A stretch of 64,000 bases of DNA, from assembly GCA_008711295.1 (NCBI GenBank), contig VUYV01000015.1:1569054-1633053 (forward strand), written 5' to 3'. The notes below the pieces were generated by a model. That model worked only from the letters and a program-made list of their open reading frames with translations. It had not been told where the DNA came from and ran no database searches. The stretch comes from Anarhynchus alexandrinus. Its lineage: Eukaryota > Chordata > Aves > Charadriiformes > Charadriidae. The position numbers were made by a program, and so were the translations under genes. Shown here one piece after another: positions 39,720 through 52,304 of this stretch (within the stretch, counting starts at the first letter, position 1; each line of letters starts with the position of its first letter).

Positions 39720-41232
39720 AAAGTTGTCTTTTTTTTTTTTTTCCCTTTCTACTCTAGTTTGCTCTTTTAAAATGGATGAAGTCCATCACAGGGGTTTGAT
39801 AAAAGAGTGCCATAAAAATGCCTGCTGCTGCTCTCATTCAGCTGATGAATAAATTATAAGCGCATTACAATGCTATTTCAGCTGTGATTCCAGGGCCTGG
39901 GGAGGGTGACGGGTTGTGACCTTATGCCTGTCAGACAGTGGCTTGCATTTCCAAAGAGTTTGTGTAATCAACTGTTCAGGTCATCTTACACCCCCAGTTC
40001 TGGGCTCAGTGGGCAGAAACATCTGAGCCTGTTCAACCTGCAGCTATGGGGAGAGTCCTCCAGCTGCACACAGCAGTAGTGGTATGTGCTGTGGTCCTCA
40101 GAGGCTCTGATTTGTGTTGAAGCCTGAAGTGACTGTTGTCACCCTCCAAAGCAGCAACTTGGGGGACATATTGCTTTATTGATGCAGATGTAACTGAGAT
40201 ATCCGTATCGTTGAGTCCCAGTTTCTGTGTCAGGGACTGGCGTTTTAGCTTATACTTGCTGCAAAAGACATCCCTGTCTCAAGCATTACGGTGTGGCTGA
40301 GATGGCACGGCCATCAGCATCACTGGCACAAGCTGGCATTAGACCCTGGGTGCACTCTGGGCCTCACCAGTCTAAGCCGATGTCCCCAGTGCTTCACCTT
40401 CACCTCTGCTGCAGTGTCAGCTCTGCAGGACGGTCCTTCCCTTGGGAGTGGGTGACCATCAAGCAGGGACTGCTGGCTGTCCCCATTCCTGGGGATGAGC
40501 CATCTGGGTTAGGCAGGCACTAGCAGTGGGGTGAAGGAGCTGGAGGCCACAGAGCAGCTGGCTGGTAGACTCCTGAATGGGTCCATCAGACCCTGGTTTT
40601 AGCTTCAGAGCAGCCAGCTCCTTGTATCTGGGCAGAGGCCGTGCTGAGAAGGGACAGCATTTTGCAGAAGGCATTCAAGGGGGAGGAGGAAGCTCTTCTG
40701 GGTCTCCCATCACTCCTGGTTCAGGGACTGGATGTACATCAACACTGTGATCTGTGCTGGGCTGAGACCTTTCACTTCCAGTGCATTATCAGCTGCTATC
40801 AGCTGAGCTTACGAGTGCTCTTACTCGCTGCCATACTTTGCTTGTCTCCAGCAGCAATGCAGTCGTCTTCTGCTCCATTAAAATGCAAGCCAGCTAGGCT
40901 TAGCTGAAGATACACAGCTCAGGTCCTGCCCAGGGCCCTGAAAACTGACCACAAAGAAGAGTTTCCATTAGGAAACAGACCGAGTTCCAAGTGAGCTGAG
41001 CTGGACCTTGTTTTGCCGAGGGTGAATTTGGCCTTTTCATGACCCTTCCCACAACAAATATGAACAGATTCAGAGTAAGGAAACCAAACTGCAGTGTAAG
41101 CACCAAGCCCTGGGCACAGGCAACAGGCTTGGGTTGCTGAACAGCAGAGAGACTCTCTTGGGCAAGAAGGTCCAGAGAGGGAATGGAACAGGAGATGTTC
41201 CCTTAGAGCCTCCGCCTCCAGCTTCCTATAAA
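39720..41232. other. Intergenic DNA right of the assembly gap
   Basis: No gene is recognised. Positions 39795-39893 resemble 43811-43916 (see findings). Confidence 0.6.
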
Positions 41233-41475
41233 AATCATAGAATCATAGAATCATTTAGGTTGGAAAAGACCTTTGACATCATCAGGTCCCACTGTTAACC
41301 TAACACTGCCAAGTCCCACTAAACCATGTACTGAAGTGCCACATCTACACATCTTTTAAATACCTCCAGGGATGGTGACTCAACCACTTCCCTCGGCAGC
41401 CTGTCCCAATACTTGATAACCCTTTCAGTGTAGAAATTTTTCCTAATATCCAATCTAAACCTCCCCTGGCAATGA
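41233..41475 (-). mobile_element. CR1 LINE 3' fragment (5'-truncated)
   Basis: On the minus strand this encodes the ORF2 terminus ([37 protein letters not shown]), then the 3' UTR and ATTCTATGATTCTATGATTT tail at 41233. It resembles a relatively young CR1 subfamily and is 5'-truncated at about 240 bases. Confidence 0.93.
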
Positions 41476-42670
41476 GATGTTCTGAAAAAATGCTTGCATG
41501 GTTCCTGTGGCAGATGCAATGTCTCACTCATCTGTATGCACAGGTAGGCTATGAGCTCTGGAAACCACAGTGTGGTGGATGTGAAGCCCTGCTCAGAAGC
41601 ACTGGGCTGGATAGAAGGCAAGACCACTGCAACGGCCCTGCAAACTCCTCTGTGTGCCCAAGCATGGTGAGGATGAGGCTGAACTTTCCTGCAGGAGCCT
41701 GAATCACCAGGAGGGAAATTAATGCAAATTTCCCAGACAGGCTAACAAGTCTGGAGAAGCTTCACTGCTTGGCCTGAATGCACTGAGCAGCGCAGTCATC
41801 TCCACCCCAGGGCTTGTGGTCCTATGGAAATTTGGGAAGAGCTTCTAAGTGGTCTGAGAAAAAACAACCAGAAAACCATTGGCCTGATCTCACAAGGCCA
41901 CAACCTTTTAGTGTTGTCCATGTGGGAGAGCGGTGCTCACATGTCCTCCTGGAGAAGAGAGGCCCATGGGCACCTCAATGCCAGCCTGCAGGGATGAGGG
42001 CTCAGGAAGCAATGGCTGGAGGTTGAACATCTGCCCCTTGGCCCCACCAGTTCCCCTGCACCCATGTCCCCTCCAGCCACCCCTTGCTGGTCCCCTTTGC
42101 TCCACCAGCACCCTGTTGTAGACCTTGAGGCAACGCCAGTTTTTTCCCTGCCCTGTTTTTGTGGCTGTGGCTGGAGGGCTCAGCCCTGCAAGAGGGTCCC
42201 TGGGGGAGCTCTGGATGGGGCAGAGGGTGGCTGTGCCCTGTAGGTGCTGTGCCTCAGTGCCTTGCTGTGCCAACATCTCAATCCCCATCTACAGCTGCCC
42301 CCAGGGGCAGGTAACTCTCCTCCAGACTTGTTTACCTGCCAGGAGATTTCCATTAATTACCCACATGCTTTTCCATCCTGCAGGAAACTCCTAGGCTGCA
42401 CCAACTTGAAGCACTCAATGCATGGTGGCTTTGGCACATCCCATATTCTTGTGCCATCTAGCACATCTCAACATCCTCTGGGATGGGTTATTGCTCTTCT
42501 CTGAACCTTGGCTGTCAATTCAAGGGCTGGCAGAGCGCAAAGGGAGCCAGCACCAGGCTGCAGGCTTTGCATATGGGTGTGCATCAGGTCCAGTCCTCTT
42601 TGCAGGAGCATCACAATTTTAAAGGTGAAAAAGGCTCTGATGCTGCCCAAACTATCAGCTATGGATTTTG

Positions 42671-42730
42671 TCTCCGCTGGGTTTGTTTTGTCTTTGCTGG
42701 GTTTGTTTTGTCTCCGCTGGGTTTGTTTTG
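42671..42730. repeat. 20-bp minisatellite, three units
   Basis: Three consecutive copies of TCTCCGCTGGGTTTGTTTTG. The middle copy has TTT in place of TCC-type bases (TCTTTGCTGG). A partial fourth unit follows. Confidence 0.95.
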
Positions 42731-43931
42731 TCTTCGCATGGACCTCCTGAAGGTCTAGAAGAGTAGGAGGGAGGGAGTTTAAGTGCCAACCCAAGTCTTT
42801 GCATCCAGACCCTCGTTTGCATAGTGCTTCAAAGTAAAATGCTCTGGGTGGGAAATGGGCGGGAGAGGGCAACACATTCCCTGGGGCTGCAGGGGAGGCG
42901 TTCAGCTGGGTGACCTGGCTGCAGCTGGGTCCTGTCTGGTCTGCACTCTCCATATCTCAGAGATAAAAAAAGGACCTTTCTTTGCTCTTGATGTAGGGAA
43001 GAAAAAAAAAGCTTAATATACTTGCAGTCTGGCAGGAAGGACCAAAATGGGCAAGTTTTAGCTATTTCCCTCTTCCTGCTGCCCCTCTGGTGTGAGAGGG
43101 GGGTGAGTGGCCCAAAGCAGGGAAGCCCAGTGGGGTGGAGGCCTGAAAGCATCTCCCTCCACAGGAGAAATGTATGGAGCAGGGGCTACAAAATGGGAAT
43201 GTGAGGAAGCAGCAAGCACCTTACAGGGAACATATCCTTCTCTTTGCATAGAAACAGCCAAAATACCACGAATGCCACACAACTTGGATAAAAGCCTTTC
43301 TCCATATCAAGCGTGTTCTTCTCTCAGCATCCATTTTTAATACATTTCTCTCTCTTTTTTTTTTTTTTCTTTAAGTGCAGTGCTAGTGAGCATTGCCAGG
43401 GCACTCAGATCCTTCCCTTGGCAGCAGAACACGCCCTCAGCTTCAGAAATGCAGAATTTTTCCCTAGAGTGAGACACATTTTCATTTACCTGATCACTTA
43501 TGAGCAGAAGAAATTAGAAGGGAGGGTCTAGTAACATCATGCCTAGCTTGTCTTCTAACAGTATAAAGCTGTTACTTCCAATGCCATTTTCAAGCTTGAC
43601 TTGATCATAGGGCATTTTTCTGGGTGTTTTGTTTTGTTTTCTTTTTTTCCATATATGTGAAAATATTGTACTGTTCATTCTGCTACCCTACCCTCCTTTT
43701 TGTTTACACTCATCAACATTATGTCTTTCATATATATATGAAATATATATACATATATGCTTCTTTCACATTTACTTGCTGTCTAAAAATTTGCCAGAGC
43801 TGTCGGAGGATTTGATAAAAGAGCACAATGAAAATAGCCTGCTGTTACTCTTAATATTCTGATGATTAATCAATAATAAAAAAACATTCAAGTAATATTT
43901 TATCTGTGACTCTCAGAACACGGGACATGGG

Positions 43932-43972
43932 AATATATATACGCGCACACACACACACACACACATATATAT
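43932..43972. repeat. (CA)n microsatellite flanked by AT repeats
   Basis: ATATATATAC, then GCGC, a CA run of about 12 units and ATATATAT. The AT arms can pair as a hairpin. Confidence 0.93.
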
Positions 43973-44854
43973 GACGCTCCTGGCTGCTGTCATCCTTGGA
44001 AGGATTTCCAAAGGCTTGGCAAAGCAGAAGGAAACAAGAGGCTTCTCACTTATTGACTGCATTTTGTGGGCATCCTGTTGGTGATGTGGCTGGCAGCATT
44101 TTATTGACATTGGGGATGGCTACAGAGAGAGACCCAAGACTTCAAGGCTTTCTGCTGACACTGACACTGGGCTCACAGGAGACACTTTGCACACAGAGAG
44201 GGAGATGGTAACTCTTTGCAGAGCCCTTGGTGTGAAGATGGTATTCGTTCCATTCAGGGGATGCACGGTAATATGGGGGTAATAGATGACTTTAAGACTT
44301 GGAGGCTGTTTTGCAGGCAATGAACTTGACTCTTTCATAGACTCAGATGCGAGAGCAGCCCAAAAGATGGAAAGGTGCTACCATCTGTTGGGATGACTCT
44401 GAGTCCTGCTCCTATGGGTGCTTTCACCATCCAACTCTCAGGGCATGTTGGTCATGAAGACTATGAAGATATTGCACATGCTCACACCTTCAGAGCCTGA
44501 CCCTGCAGCTGGTGCTGGGGCAGCTGGACTCAGCTGTGCCTGCTCATGGTGTGGGAAAGTAACAGAAGTTCAGCAAGGACGATTGTAAACATGCTTGAGT
44601 GACTTACACACGGGGTGCTGGAAAACACATATATCACGCTAATAGTTGTTTAGTCTTATGTGCTCGACAAGTAGAACATCTGCAGTCATATAACATAGGC
44701 CTGTGATGGACTTAGAAGCACCTTATCAAACATGCCTGAGATTCCTGCCCTGCTGTCTGAGAAGATCAAAGCACAGCGGAAAAATACGCCTGCTTGAATC
44801 CCCGAACTATGGGCAAGAACAGCAGGTTTGGACACTCTCTCACTCTCTCTCTCA

Positions 44855-47691
44855 AGGACTGTCTTGCTTTGTGGTGCCTGCATCCCTGCAACAAACAGAA
44901 GGAGCTGGAAGCCATTGTACAGCAGGAAAACTATGATGTAGTCACCATCACGTAAACATGGGATGACTTGCACGACTGGAGTGCTGCAATGGATGGCTAT
45001 AAACTCTTCAGAAGGGACAGGCAAGGAAGGAGAGGCAGTGGGGTGGTCCTGTACATTAGGGAGTGCTATGAATGTCTAGAACTAAATGATAGCGACAATA
45101 GAGTCGAGTGTTTACGGGTAAGAATCAGGGGGAAGGCCAACAAGGCAGATATCTCTGTTACAGACTGCCCAACCAGGACAAAGAGGCAGACAAAATATTC
45201 TGTAAACAGTTGGGAGAAGTCTCCAGATTGCTAACCCTTGTCCTCATAGGGGACTTCAACTTACCAGATATCTGCTGGGAATACAATACAGCAGAGAGGG
45301 AAGAGTGTAGGACGTTCCTGGAGTGTGTTGAGGTAACTTCCTGACACAGCTGGTGAGGGAGTCGACTAGGGAAGGTGCCCTGCTGGACCTGTTGTTTGTA
45401 AACAGAAAAGGACTTGTGGGGGATGTGATAGTTGGAGGCCATCTGGGGCACAGTGATCATGAAATGATAGTTTTTGATTCTTGGAGAAGCAAGGAGGGGG
45501 GGTCAGCAAAACTGCCACCTTAGACTTCTGGAGGGCAGACTTTGGTCTTTTCAGGAGCCTGGTTGACAGAGTCCCTTGGGAGGCTGTCCTGAAGGGCAAA
45601 GGAGTCCAGGAAGGCTGGATGTTTTTCAAGAAGGAAGTCTTAAAGATGCAGGAGCAGGCTGTCCCCATGTGCCTAAAAATGAGCCATCAGGGAAAAAGAC
45701 CGGCCTGGTTGAATAGAAAGTTATGGTTGCAATTCAGGGAAAAAAGGAGAAGTTATGGCCATTGGAAGAAGGGGCAGACCACTCAAGAGCACTACAAAGA
45801 CATTGTGAGGCTATGTAGGGAGAAAACTAGATGGGCCAAAGCCCAACTTGAACTTAATCTGGCTGCTGACATTGAGGACAACAAAAAAAAGTTTCTATAA
45901 ATACATTAACAATAAAAGGAGGACCAAGGATAACCTCCGTCCTTTAGTAGATGAGGGTGGAAATATAGTGACCAAGGATGAGGAAAAGGCTGAGGTACTT
46001 AATGCCTTCTTTGCCTCAGTCTTTAACAGTAAGACCTGTTGTTCCCTGAGTACCCAGCCCCCTGAGCTAGTAGACAGGGGCAGGGAGCAGAATGAATCCA
46101 TGGGGAAATGGTGAGTGACCTGCTCCAGCACCTAGACATACACAAGTCTGTGGGGCCGGATGGGATCCACCCAAGGGTACTGAGGGAGCTGGCGGAAGAG
46201 CTCACCAAGCCACTTTCCATCATTTATCAGCAGTCCTGGCTAACTGGGGAGGTCCCAGTTGACTGGAGGTTAGCAAATGTGACTCCCATCTACAAGAAGG
46301 GCCGGAGGGAGGATCTGGGGAACTACAGGCCTGTCAGTCTGATATCGGTGCCTGGGAAGGTTACGGAGCAGATCATCCTGAGTGCTATTAGGTGGCACAT
46401 GCAGGACAACCAGGTGATCAGTCACAGTCAGCATGGGTTTGTCAAAGGCAGGTCTTGCTTCACAAACCTGGTCTCCTTCTATGACAAAGTGACCTGCTTA
46501 GTGGATGAGGGAAAAACTATGGATGTCGTTTACCTGTACTTTAGTAAAGCCTTTGTCACAGTTTCCCACAACATTCTTCTGGAGAAACTGGCTGCTCATG
46601 GCTTGGACGGCTGTACACTTCGCCGGGTAAAGAACTGTCTGGATGGCCATACCCAGAGAGTGGTGGTGAATGGACCTAAATCCAGTTGGTGGCCAGTCAC
46701 AAGTGGTGTTCCCCAGGGCTCAGTACTGGGGTCGGTTCTCTTTAATATCATGAGGGGATATCACGATGGATGAGGGGATCGAGTGTACCCTCAGTAAGTT
46801 TGCAGAAAACACCAAGTTAGGTGAGAGTGTTGACCTGCTTGAGGGTAGGATGGCTCTACAGAGGGATGTGGACAGGCTGGATCAATGACCCGAGACCAAT
46901 GGCATGAGGTTCAACAAGGCCAAGTGCCGGGTCCTGCACTTGGGTCACAACAACCCCATGCAGCGCTACAGGCTTGGGGCAGAGTGGCTGGAAAGCTGCA
47001 TGGCGGACAAGGACCTGTGTCAACCTGTGGGTTGACAGCCAGCTGAATATGAGCCAGCAGTGTGCCCAGGTGGCCAAGAAGGCCAACAACATCCTGGCCT
47101 GTATCAGGAATAGTGTGGTGTGCAGGACTAGGGAAGTGATTGTTCCCCTGTACTCCACTGGTGAGGCACCACCTCAACACTGTGTTCAGGTTTGGGACCC
47201 TCATTACAAGAAAGACATTGAGGTGCTGGAGCACATCCAGAGAAGGGCTACAAAGCTGGTGAGGGGTCTGGAGAACAAGTCTTGTTAGGAGTGGCTGAGG
47301 GAGCTGGGGTTGTTTAGCCTGGAGAAATGGAGGCTGAGGGGAGACCTTATTACTCTCTACGACTCTGAAAGGAGGTTGTAGTGAGGTGGGGGTTGATCTC
47401 TTCTTGCTAGTAACAAGCACTACGACAAGAGAGAATGGCTTCAAGTTGTGCCAGGGGAGGTTTAGGTTGGATATTAGGAAAAAAATATTCACAGAAAAGG
47501 TTGTCAAGCCCTGGAACAGGCTGCCCAGGGGAGTGGTGGAGTCACCATCCCTGAAGGTATTTAAAAGATAGGTAGATGTGGTGCTGAAGGACGTGGTTTA
47601 GTGGTGGTTTTGGCAGTGTTAGGCCGATGGTTGGACTTGGCGATCTTAAAGGTCCCTTCCAACCTAGACAAGTCTACGATTCTATGACTCT
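44855..47691 (+). mobile_element. CR1 LINE, about 2.8 kb, 5'-truncated and inactive
   Basis: This element carries the endonuclease and reverse-transcriptase parts of ORF2 in broken pieces, then the 3' UTR and tail ending at 47691. Visible landmarks are GYKLFRRDRQGRRGSG, GDFNLPDICW (endonuclease), [34 protein letters not shown] (reverse transcriptase) and [11 protein letters not shown] with [13 protein letters not shown] (C-terminal end). Frame changes occur near 45.2, 45.35-45.48, 45.9, 46.1, 46.75 and 47.0 kb. The endonuclease Glu in the ITETW-type motif is a TAA stop (44953-44955). The motif A Asp is Tyr (46537-46539), and the FADD-type motif C reads FAEN (46805-46810). The left end is uncertain by about 100 bases. 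It cannot encode a working enzyme. Confidence 0.95.
46108..46773 (+). pseudogene. CR1 ORF2 reverse-transcriptase fragment (longest open piece, 221 codons)
   Basis: This is the longest intact stretch of the CR1 copy. It covers the fingers and palm ([29 protein letters not shown]). Two acidic residues of motif A are replaced (LDF to LYF, AFD to AFV), and the frame is lost after FNI, just before the position of motif C. It is a decayed retrotransposon fragment, not a host gene. Confidence 0.9.
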
Positions 47692-48284
47692 GTTAACCCA
47701 CCGCTTGCATGCCTCTGCCCAGGTGCTGCTTTGGAGATTCCCTGGTCCATGAGATATCAGAATTAAATTTGTTCTTTGCCTTTCATCCATGTTTTTTTTT
47801 GTTTGTTTGTTTCTGCTTCCTGCCTGTGTCGGCTCACACACAGGGTACATATTAATTGTTTTGAATATTTTTTGTTTTGATCTTGTTTTCCTGCATCATG
47901 GGAATGAAAAAGGAGATTTGGAAATTCTCACTGCCAGGTCATGAGCTGGTTTCCCTCTGCCCTCACCTTATCTCATGGCTTTCAGGCTCAGTTTCTTGGC
48001 TCGAGAGCCAGCAGCTGGTGCTCTATCAAGGCACTGCACCGAGCGATTCCTCTGCCGTCACCCTATCTCTGGGGACCTCCCTGCATGGGTCCCACTAGGC
48101 ACTATCTCCTTTCCCCACCTGCCAGATGCCACGTGTCCTCCCCAGACCCCATGCCTCCAGGAGATGCTTTGCACAGGACAGCAGCAAGATCTTGGGGCAG
48201 ATTCATACAAGTTGGTAACAAACTTATCATGACAGATGCTGTGTTTCAGTGCTGGGTGCTTCTATATTCTTAAATATAGAAATC
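47692..48284. other. Intergenic DNA, nothing recognised
   Basis: It contains a (TTTG)n-like tract near 47793-47812 and no gene. Confidence 0.6.
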
Positions 48285-48830
48285 GCCCCCAACGGCCCAT
48301 CTAGCCATGTACCTCTGTTTGTGGAAGTCCACCCTTGGAAGGGCATAAGGACAAGTGATACTTCCCCAGAATATTTCCTCGACCTCCAACATTTTTTTTT
48401 GTGACTCAGACTCCCTGAGTCAGAGGTGTCCTTGTATTTAATAGTCTTCAGTAGATTTTTCTCCTATGAATTTGTTTAGTTATTTTTGAAGCCGAGTAAA
48501 TTTTAAGCATTTGCAACATCCTGTGGCATACAGCTGCCCCATCTAATGGCCTGTTTGGGTGCAGAATCATTTCCTTTGGTTTGTTTTGATCCTGCCACCT
48601 GCTAGGTTTTCTTATGCCCTCATCCTCACAGTGGAGAAGGTGATGAGTGGTCCTTTTCTATCCAACCACACTCTGACACTTGTAATTTTGCAGGCTCTAC
48701 CATAACCTTTCCTGTGTATGGCTTTTGGGGACAGAGGAGTCCCAGCCTGAACAGCTGGTCCTCCTATGGACACAAAGACCTTATGGTCTTATGAACATCT
48801 GAAAATTATTTCCCTTTTTTCTCCATCCCT
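48285..48830 (-). mobile_element. Ancient CR1 LINE remnant
   Basis: Several blocks agree in order with the antisense of old amniote CR1 3' ends: CATCTAGCCATGTACCTCTG, CTCCTATGAATTTGTTTA, CAACATCCTGTGGCA, TTTGTTTTGATCCTGCCACC and GAGAAGGTGATGAGTGG. CTCTACCATAACC and CCCAGCCTGAACAGCTGGTC follow. Divergence is high, suggesting an insertion much older than the CR1 copy at 44.9 kb. Confidence 0.65.
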
Positions 48831-51800
48831 TTCATAAAAAGCACCATGAGTCTTGGGTACACCCCCTCAGATTGTTTAAAAGACAAATCAAAGGAAAATG
48901 CCCCAAAGCAAGATGTCCACCATCTCCCAGGTGACTTCAAATTGTACTGTGCCCATATTTTCTCCCCTGGGTGCTGCTGCTGTCTTCACCCAGACTGCAA
49001 AACCTGCTGCCTGGGGCATCTGTCTCTTTATGTTTTCTCCTACACCAGGCACAGGGGAGGCAAAGGAAACCCCAAACGACAGCAGAGTTATTCCTCTCCA
49101 GCATAAAAATTTGGTGCAGTAACCAGCCTGTTTCAGGACAGAGGCTCATCACCTAGGGGGCAAGGCAGCCTTCTGCTCATGGCTTAGTAACCCACAGCAG
49201 GGCAGGATGAGGTATCCAAGCTAAAACATCCATCTGGGAGTTTCAAGTGTGCCTGTCACCCCTGGGTCTGGGCATTTCTGATTTTTGGAACCACCTGGCT
49301 GTTAGACAGCACAAAGCCCTCAGCAACCTGTGCAGCTTTCAGAACCTTCAGGAGCCAGCTGGCCTCACCTCGTGTTCCCCTGACTCATCTCGAGGCATGT
49401 CTCTCTCTGGTGTCTAAGCAAGGGCAGCTGACTCCTATCCTTTGAACTCAAACCAGGCTAAAGGGCAGCAAAGCATATTTGCTCAGACTCCCTAAAGCTG
49501 GTGCCCAGTTTTTGTTTTGGTGGAAGAACCCTCATGTAGACCTCAAAGAGGTCTTCCTTGGTGGGGAAGCCATCTCTGACCCCAGCAGAAGATAGCTCTG
49601 GCTTGTAGAGCAGCCTTGCAGGGGCTGTAGGGGCTGGGGAAGAGGGGTTCATCCCAGCTCAAAGCCAGGGTGCTCCTGTCTGTCCTTCCAGCACCAAAGC
49701 ACCTCACGGGGTGAGGACACATGCTTGGGACTCATCCCTGCGGAGAATGAGGCCCAGGAGAACAGCCTCAACAACCTTACACAGGGTAAAATTTTTCCAA
49801 GATGTTCCTGGAGTGGCACAGCTTTGAAGCTGGTTTCTGGTAGCACCTTCTCATGTGGAGTCTCAGGTGGGTAGTAATGGAGTTCAGTGCGCTCCACTAT
49901 CTTCCTCCCAGTGGAGGAAGTCTTTGGTCTTTCTCCTCCTGACAGCTGAGCTTCCTAATTCCAGAAAACATCTCTGAAACACCTACATCTGGGGGTGAAG
50001 CTGCCCCCATGGGTTAAAACCCATGAACCAGGAGAGATCTGGCAGAGAGACAGACAACAGAGTTGCATAATTTCTGTTTCTGTGGGAAGCAACGGCAAAA
50101 TGGAGAACTGTGAGGGAGTTTCCTGAAAGCCCATGTCAGCTCTGACTCAGCTTTCCTGCTCCCTGGCAAACCCTGCCACTGCCCTGCCTCAGTTTCCCCA
50201 TCAGGTGAATGAGGATGGACCATACCTGTCTCAAGGAGTCATTGGAATGGAGGGGCTGGGCCAAAGAAAGAAATGACCAGAGCTGTTAAATCTCAGCCAA
50301 GCGTGCTTGAAGATTTCAATTAATTAAGTCATCATCATCATCATCACCTCTGCTGACATTTGCCCAGTGCCACTTGAGTTGGGTTTGGCTGAAAGGGAGG
50401 AAGAGACTCGCATAGCCAGGCGGTTTGGCACTCGGAGGTTTAAGCAATGAATAAATAAAAGCCACATTTGCACGTTCCTGGCTCTCTCCACTCCCTCTAG
50501 TCTCAGGAGCTGCCCTGGAGATTGGATTTTTATTTTCTGGGGGGAAAAAAGAGCACTATTCTACTGCAGGGATATTACCGAGAGCTGCTTTGGTGGGACA
50601 GACAAGGCAAACCAACCATCGCTCATAAAACATGGCACGACTGCAAGACGAAAGGGGGCAGAGCTCCTCCCCTCCCTCAGTGTCTCTTGTGATTTTTGAG
50701 GCTGCAGGTTGTTTCTAACTATCAGAAAAAAGCAGAACACGTTTTTTTCTCCTTGTTGCTATGTGTAAAGCCCACAGCAACAGCTGGGAAATCAGATACG
50801 TTTGCTCTCTAGCCTGTCACAGAAAGCAAGCAGAAGCAACCAGAAAATAAAAACAAGGGCACAAAACAATCTATGCTAAAAGCAAATTGGTGATTTAAAA
50901 GGAGGCAAAACACATTGCGAAGCGTATCAACTTCCCATTAGTTATCTTCATGTAATTCAGGTCACCACAGTTTTGAGATAAAGCTGCCAGAGCCACTGAC
51001 TTTGGGCAGTCAAAAGCAGTCTCTGCCTCCCCACCCCTGACCTATATGTATGGATTGATTTAGTAATCTTTGATTTTTTGACCTTTTAGGCTTCTTTTTT
51101 TTTTTTTTTGCCCAAGGATGAGTGGGCACACACACCCCCTCCCAGCATATGACCCACCGAGGAGGGCTCTGGCTGTTGTACCATCCCATGAACCTCAGCT
51201 TTACCCTAATAAAGCCCCAGAGCCACTGCTGCCACTGGTGGGGGATGCACAGTGGCTGCTCCATCCCCATGCAGACAGATAAGACTTAAAGAACCACATG
51301 AGACTTAACGCACCATCATCCACCCAAGCAATAAGTGGTGACTGAGGCTCATTTTAACCAACATGGTTGCTGTGTTGCCTGGGTAGTCCCCAAGCACCCG
51401 GAGGGATCTTGGCATTCCTCTGACCCCATCCCATGGGTGAGGAGCTGGTGGTGTCCGAGCCCAGAGCTGGGCTCCAGCTCTCCTGGGACATTTTTTCTTT
51501 CAGTGGCCGCCAGTAACATGCTGGGTGCCTGCCTGAATCCCTTGGGTGAAACCCTTGGGGTTTTGTTTAAAGCTTTAATGGCTACAAATATCTACTTTAC
51601 CTTATTTCTTTGTCCTGACGAAGTCCCCCCTTCTCGGACATTGTGAAGATTGCTCATTAGCTATGTGTTTCTGTGACATGGCCATACTTGGGATGGACAG
51701 TCAAACATTACAGGAGTGCTTTCTTGTGTACCAGATTATTTTTGCCTGGGAGTTACAAATGACTCTATCATGTGTTAATACTTGAGAATCTGAAGCACTT

Positions 51801-52304
51801 GAAAGTGATTCAGAAACCAAAGGGAGGAACTATTTAATCCTACAGGGAAATACAGATTCTGTTGGGGTGGAACAGAACCCCTTCTCCCCAGGAAAAGTAA
51901 GAAACCCCATCAAATCTGGGTAAAGCTGCTATGAGGGATTGCCTGAGCAACGACAAGCGCCACATCCCCGCATGGTGGGACTGTGGCTTTCTGCCTCACT
52001 TCAGGCACTATCACTAAGATCAGGTTTTGGGGGTCTTGGAAAAAAATCAGCTGTGGCTGTGGGGTGGCCAAGGGAGGGGTTAGAGATGGATGCAAAGGTC
52101 TGGTGGGGAAAGCCCCAGTTAGGAGCTGGCTTTGCCCCTGGGGAAGCGTGAGACATGTGCGGGTGACACTGAGCCTGGGGACATGCCAAGATTTTAGCTC
52201 AAGGTTTAGCTCCCTACAGCTGCCATGGGACTGGAGCATTTCCGCAGCAGCAGCATTTGCAGGAAAGCCCTGGGGTGGGATGAGGCAGTGCGGAGGGAGG
52301 GCAG
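48831..52304. other. Intergenic DNA, nothing recognised
   Basis: No gene or interspersed repeat is recognised over about 3.5 kb. There is a short (ATC)n tract at about 50332-50346, next to an AT-rich homeodomain-like AATTAATTAAG. Confidence 0.6.

Larger units (their letters stand above)
41476..44854. other. Intergenic DNA with simple repeats
   Basis: It holds a 20-bp minisatellite (42671-42730), AT-palindromic and CA tracts (43.72-43.97 kb), poly-T runs, and the second copy of a diverged sequence pair (43811-43916). The 161-codon minus-strand frame at 42468-42953 is open partly because it crosses the minisatellite. No gene is called. Confidence 0.6.
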
